This document shows, one piece after another, positions 61,277 through 64,000 of a DNA stretch of 64,000 nucleotides (position 1 is its first letter; each line of letters opens with the position of its first letter). The position numbers and the translations under genes were made by a program. The notes under the pieces were generated by a model that was given only the letters and a program-made list of their open reading frames with translations, did no database searches and was not told the origin of the DNA. Origin of the DNA: Hyaloraphidium curvatum (Eukaryota > Monoblepharomycota > Hyaloraphidiomycetes > Hyaloraphidiales > Hyaloraphidiaceae); the NCBI GenBank assembly GCA_025558095.1, contig JAIVFI010000037.1, positions 372,001 to 436,000 of the forward strand. The letters run 5' to 3'.

Positions 61277-62042
61277 GGTTGGCGCGGCGTTGGTGAAGGG
61301 CGACGAGGAAGGAGTGGAAAGGAGGAAACAGGTGAGTGGGGTTGTTGACGGGCGTTGGGGGTCGGCGGGGCCGCTGCGGCCTGGAGGTCGGGTCTCGCGG
61401 GCGTGTTCTTGAAGGCGGCGAGCGGGCCGGCGCTGGCGGGCTGTAGGGCGGGAGGGATTTGCGTGTGGGGCGGCGAGCGGGAGGGAGCGGCCGCGATCGG
61501 CTGACGCGGCGTCCGGGGCAAATGCCCGAGATCGATCAAAGCCTACAAAATAACGTCGAGCATAGCCTTTTCGGGATAGATTGCGGTCCTGACGTGCATG
61601 CGGCAAGGGGTCTCGGGGAGACTGGGACCGCGGGACCGTGAGGCGTTGGTTACGCGGCGGTCAGCGTCACCGGGGGAGAGAATAGCGGTCTGGAGCAAGC
61701 ATAGTAGATGATGGCAGACGAGTGGAGTGGAGCCGACGGGCGGAGAGTGTGGATGCGCGGAAGAGCGTGGCGCAAGGCTAGGAGGAGCAACAGGTCGGAC
61801 GAGCGTGGACCATCGAGTGAGCGCGGCGGGACCTCTAGGCGGCGCACGATAGATTGAGCACATGTAGTAGTAGCGCATAGAGCAGGAGGAACATTGGCGA
61901 GGCGAGCAGTTATTGAGCACGTGCGCAGAGAGTTTTTGAGCACACCGGCCTGGTGGGCGGGAGAGGCGAGGGTCCCACCCACCAGGCCGGTGGGGGGGAC
62001 CCTGCGCTCTCCCGATCACGGGCGTGGCGGCGGGTGGGGTCG
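61277..62042. other. Non-coding region beside the retroelement fragment
   Basis: No supported gene. Two similar words (attgagcacatg and attgagcacgtg) occur about 60 bp apart near 61855 and 61914, and a strong hairpin lies at 61943-61992. It may be retroelement 3' flank. Confidence 0.4.
61943..61992. repeat. 20-bp inverted repeat with 10-nt loop
   Basis: Arms CACCGGCCTGGTGGGCGGGA (61943-61962) and TCCCACCCACCAGGCCGGTG (61973-61992) are complementary at 19 of 20 positions, loop GAGGCGAGGG. It lies 51 bp past the stop of the reverse-transcriptase fragment. Confidence 0.85.
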
Positions 62043-62591
62043 CTAAGCGCGCGCGGCGGCGTTGAGCAAGTCACGGAGCGATCGGCGGGTGCGAGCACGA
62101 GCGAAGAAGCCGAGGAGTGCAGCGCCTGCGGGGATCTGACGCCACAGGCGATCGTGGGCGCGCAGGATAAGAGCAACAGGGTAGGAGCTTGCCACAACGT
62201 AGTGCTTGGCGTAGCGGACGAGCGCAGCAACGAGGTCGTCGCGACGCGTTGAGCGATGGTGGATCGCGAGGAACCGAGCTATTACCACGTGGAGGAAAAG
62301 CGAGTGGGGGTATGGGTTGTCGAAATCCGGCAGAGCGTTGACTGGGAAGGCAAAGAGGTCGCGCTTGTTGAAGTGCCGTGAGTGGACCCGGAGGTCAGGC
62401 GCAATCCACACCGTGCAGTCCAGGTAGTTCGAGAGGACGTCGGAAGAGTTGCTGCGCTCGAGGTCGAGGCCGATTTCGCGGAAGTACGGCGCGACGATAG
62501 CCATGAAGTCATCGCGGCGGAAGCCGAAGACGTTGATGTCATCCATGAGGCGCTTCCAGGCGTGCGAGAGGCGGGGAAAGGAGCCGAACAT
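62043..62591 (-). mobile_element. Reverse transcriptase C-terminal fragment, 182 aa
   Basis: ATG at 62591. WKRLMDDINVFGFRRDDFM contains the MDD core of the RT active site (YxDD type, with L-M-D-D), followed by YLDCTVWIAPDLRVHSRHFN, KRDLFAFPVNALPDFDNPYP, LHVVIARFLAIHHRSTRRDD. This order (MDDI, YLDxxV, KRxxFxFP, HS, then RFxxIxxRS) fits the thumb side of RTs from LINE- or Penelope-like retroelements. The fingers/palm half upstream of MDD is missing, as is any endonuclease. The single open frame suggests recent or constrained sequence. Confidence 0.6.
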
Positions 62592-62878
62592 CGGGGAACT
62601 TCTTCGGCATCGGCAAAGCCGCCCATTTTCTGATAGTGCGCGCTAAGCAGGCGTTCAACGCCGTTTAACGCTTGAACGGTCAGTGAAGCCTCTGTGGATG
62701 TGGAGACTGTCTCACCTTCGCCGCCGGCGCACCTGTACAGATCATCGAGGGGCGCCGTAGGGAAGTCGAGATGAGTGCTGTGGAGTGAGTTCGGATTCGT
62801 GTTCCTAGACCATGCCTTGAAGCGGCCATATCAACATTCAATATCGATCGTGGTGAAAAGTGCAAAAGAATGTTACAA

Positions 62879-63810
62879 TCAAAGCTCAGAAGACGAATCC
62901 GACCCCTCGGTATCGTCCCTCCCGCCCAGCTCCCCCCTCCTCTGCCTCGTCCTCGGCCCCTCCCCCGCAACCCACGCAAACAGCCCCGGGAACTTGCCCT
63001 TAAAATGCCCCACGAACCCCCCGGCCTCCTCCCGCGGGATCATCTTCCCCTCCTCGCCCATCCAAGCCCTTCCGGCGCGCTGGTTCCACTCCCGCGCCAC
63101 GTGCACCACCGCCAGCCTGCTGGGCTGGCCCGTTTCGACGATGCGCCGGGCGTTGGCGAGCGAGCGTGGGGCGGGGGGGTGGGAGAAGTGCGAGGCGAGG
63201 GAGGCGTCGAGCGCCTCGAGGGGGTCGATCGATTCGTCCGAGGTGGGGGAGGGGGGGAGGGAGTGCGTGGAGAGGGGAGTGGAGGAGGAGGTGGTGCTTG
63301 AGGGGGTCGAGTTGCGGCGGCGGGCGGGGCGGGGAGGGGGCTTTTGGATGGGGAGGGCGGACTGGTGGGGAACGGGGATCGGTGACGCATCCTGGCGGGA
63401 AGCCGGCTCGGGGACTCACCTTCTTGGCCTTTCCGAGGCCAATCGGAGGTGCACTATTGGTTTTCTTGGCGGGTGTCGCACGTCGCTTCGTCACCTTGGG
63501 TGCCGGCGGCGTCTTCTTTGCCGCCGGACCAGGCCGTTTAGACGTGGCGACGGTCGGCCCTTCGTCCTTCCACTCCTTCCCCTTCCTCGCAGCAGCGGCC
63601 GGCGCGTCCGACTTGGCCGCCTTCGCGAGCACCCGCCGCGCCTCCTCCTCGGCGAGCTGCGTGAGCACCTCCAGCTCCGACGGGGCAAGGTTCGCGTATC
63701 CTCCCTCGAGCACGAAGCGCGCGAAGCGGTGCGTGTCGATGCTGCGGAACTTGAAATTAGGGTTGTCGGAGGTGGACTACAAGCGAAACGTACATCTGCT
63801 GGCCGTTCAT
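62879..63810 (-). CDS. Basic nuclear-type unknown protein, 277 aa
   Basis: Exons 63790-63810, 63420-63749, 62879-63361 (834 nt); introns 40 bp (GTTTCG...CTAAT...CAAG) and 58 bp (GTGAGT...CCAG). The start MNGQQMY joins FRSIDTHRFARFVLEGGYAN, LAPSELEVLTQLAEEEARRV: a compact helical N-domain reminiscent of a histone-fold-type helix pair. A Lys/Pro/Ala-rich basic linker (KKTPPAPKVTKRRATPAKK) and Ser/Thr-rich region follow, then NARRIVETGQPSRLAVVHVA, REWNQRAGRAWMGEEGKMIP, and an acidic end. Probably nuclear; the domain call is uncertain. Confidence 0.65.
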
Positions 63811-64000
63811 GGCGCGGGGAACGTAGCGTGGGAATCGATTCGCAGCATGCGGATCGGTGACGGAGCGATCGGTGATTCCTCTTCCATCATCTCCTCGCGG
63901 AAAGCGGCCGCCCCCGAACGCGAACCAGAGCTGTTCTAAGCAAATTCGAGCAATTCGCGCCGCGATTTCTTTCCATTCAGCATGCCCGACGATGCAGTTG
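63811..64000. other. Right edge, upstream of the last gene
   Basis: Promoter/leader side of the gene starting at 63810. A minus frame beginning MMEEESPIAPSPIRMLRIDS is open for a short way but stops just past the start codon; too short to support. Confidence 0.35.

Noticed and set aside
63392-63419. 28-nt intron in the last gene
   Set aside because: The next in-phase acceptor (63362) gives a normal 58-bp intron with the same donor, so the ultra-short form is unnecessary.
1-64000. CRISPR arrays, rRNA genes, bacterial operons or phage modules
   Set aside because: No regularly spaced direct repeats with unique spacers, no rRNA-like blocks, and the genes are intron-split with eukaryotic families.

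Overview
This is a GC-rich eukaryotic nuclear window, almost certainly fungal. Most real genes are split by short GT-AG introns (about 40-75 bp, usually GTGNGT at the donor and a CTGAC/CTAAT-like branch site), there are no ribosome-binding sites or operons, and it carries a fungal-type transcription-factor regulatory domain and a Zn2Cys6-like cysteine cluster. The high GC produces many long antisense and shadow frames, so genes were accepted only where spliced frames, family motifs or coding-like composition agreed. A zoosporic, early-diverging fungus with a GC-rich genome is my guess, from gene style alone.

Layout. 1-9.7 kb is gene-poor and mosaic: a partial gene at the left edge, a small F-box-like gene, then a graveyard of truncated copies (hydroxypyruvate isomerase start, MFS transporter end, Sel1-like unit, glycosyltransferase-like piece, MYND-like relic), two small paralogues of one helical repeat unit, and a four-exon unknown gene. 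9.7-13.0 kb has no convincing gene but holds diverged repeats. 13.0-15.9 kb is an unusual gene joining a Zn2Cys6-like cluster, a multi-pass membrane region and 92-residue tandem repeats. 16-30 kb is gene-dense metabolism: PPOX-like flavoprotein, transcription-factor body, truncated hydroxypyruvate isomerase, GST, a family membrane protein, FAD oxidoreductase, fatty acid hydroxylase/sterol desaturase, MYND protein, two-domain Dabb-like protein and an SDR. 29.5-39.2 kb has two F-box/LRR-like paralogues, an SDR lacking its catalytic Tyr/Lys, a second family membrane protein and a 1,080-residue karyopherin whose 5' end looks duplicated from the neighbouring locus. 39.4-57.4 kb holds a low-complexity protein, a class B DnaJ/Sis1-like chaperone, a C2 (copine-like) gene, two membrane proteins, a secreted Cys-rich protein, an acidic unknown, a ten-exon Baeyer-Villiger-type monooxygenase and a type II membrane protein. 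57.8-64 kb has a frameshifted F-box-like gene behind three palindromic promoter elements, an orphan SDR end, a peroxiredoxin-like gene with an in-frame stop, a reverse-transcriptase fragment with a strong hairpin beside it, and a basic nuclear-type protein.

The genes do not form one pathway. The main themes are lineage-specific repeat and membrane families present as both intact and broken copies, and repeated capture of gene ends at duplication junctions. Several genes carry a single frame disruption; whether these are real pseudogenes or assembly errors cannot be decided from sequence alone.
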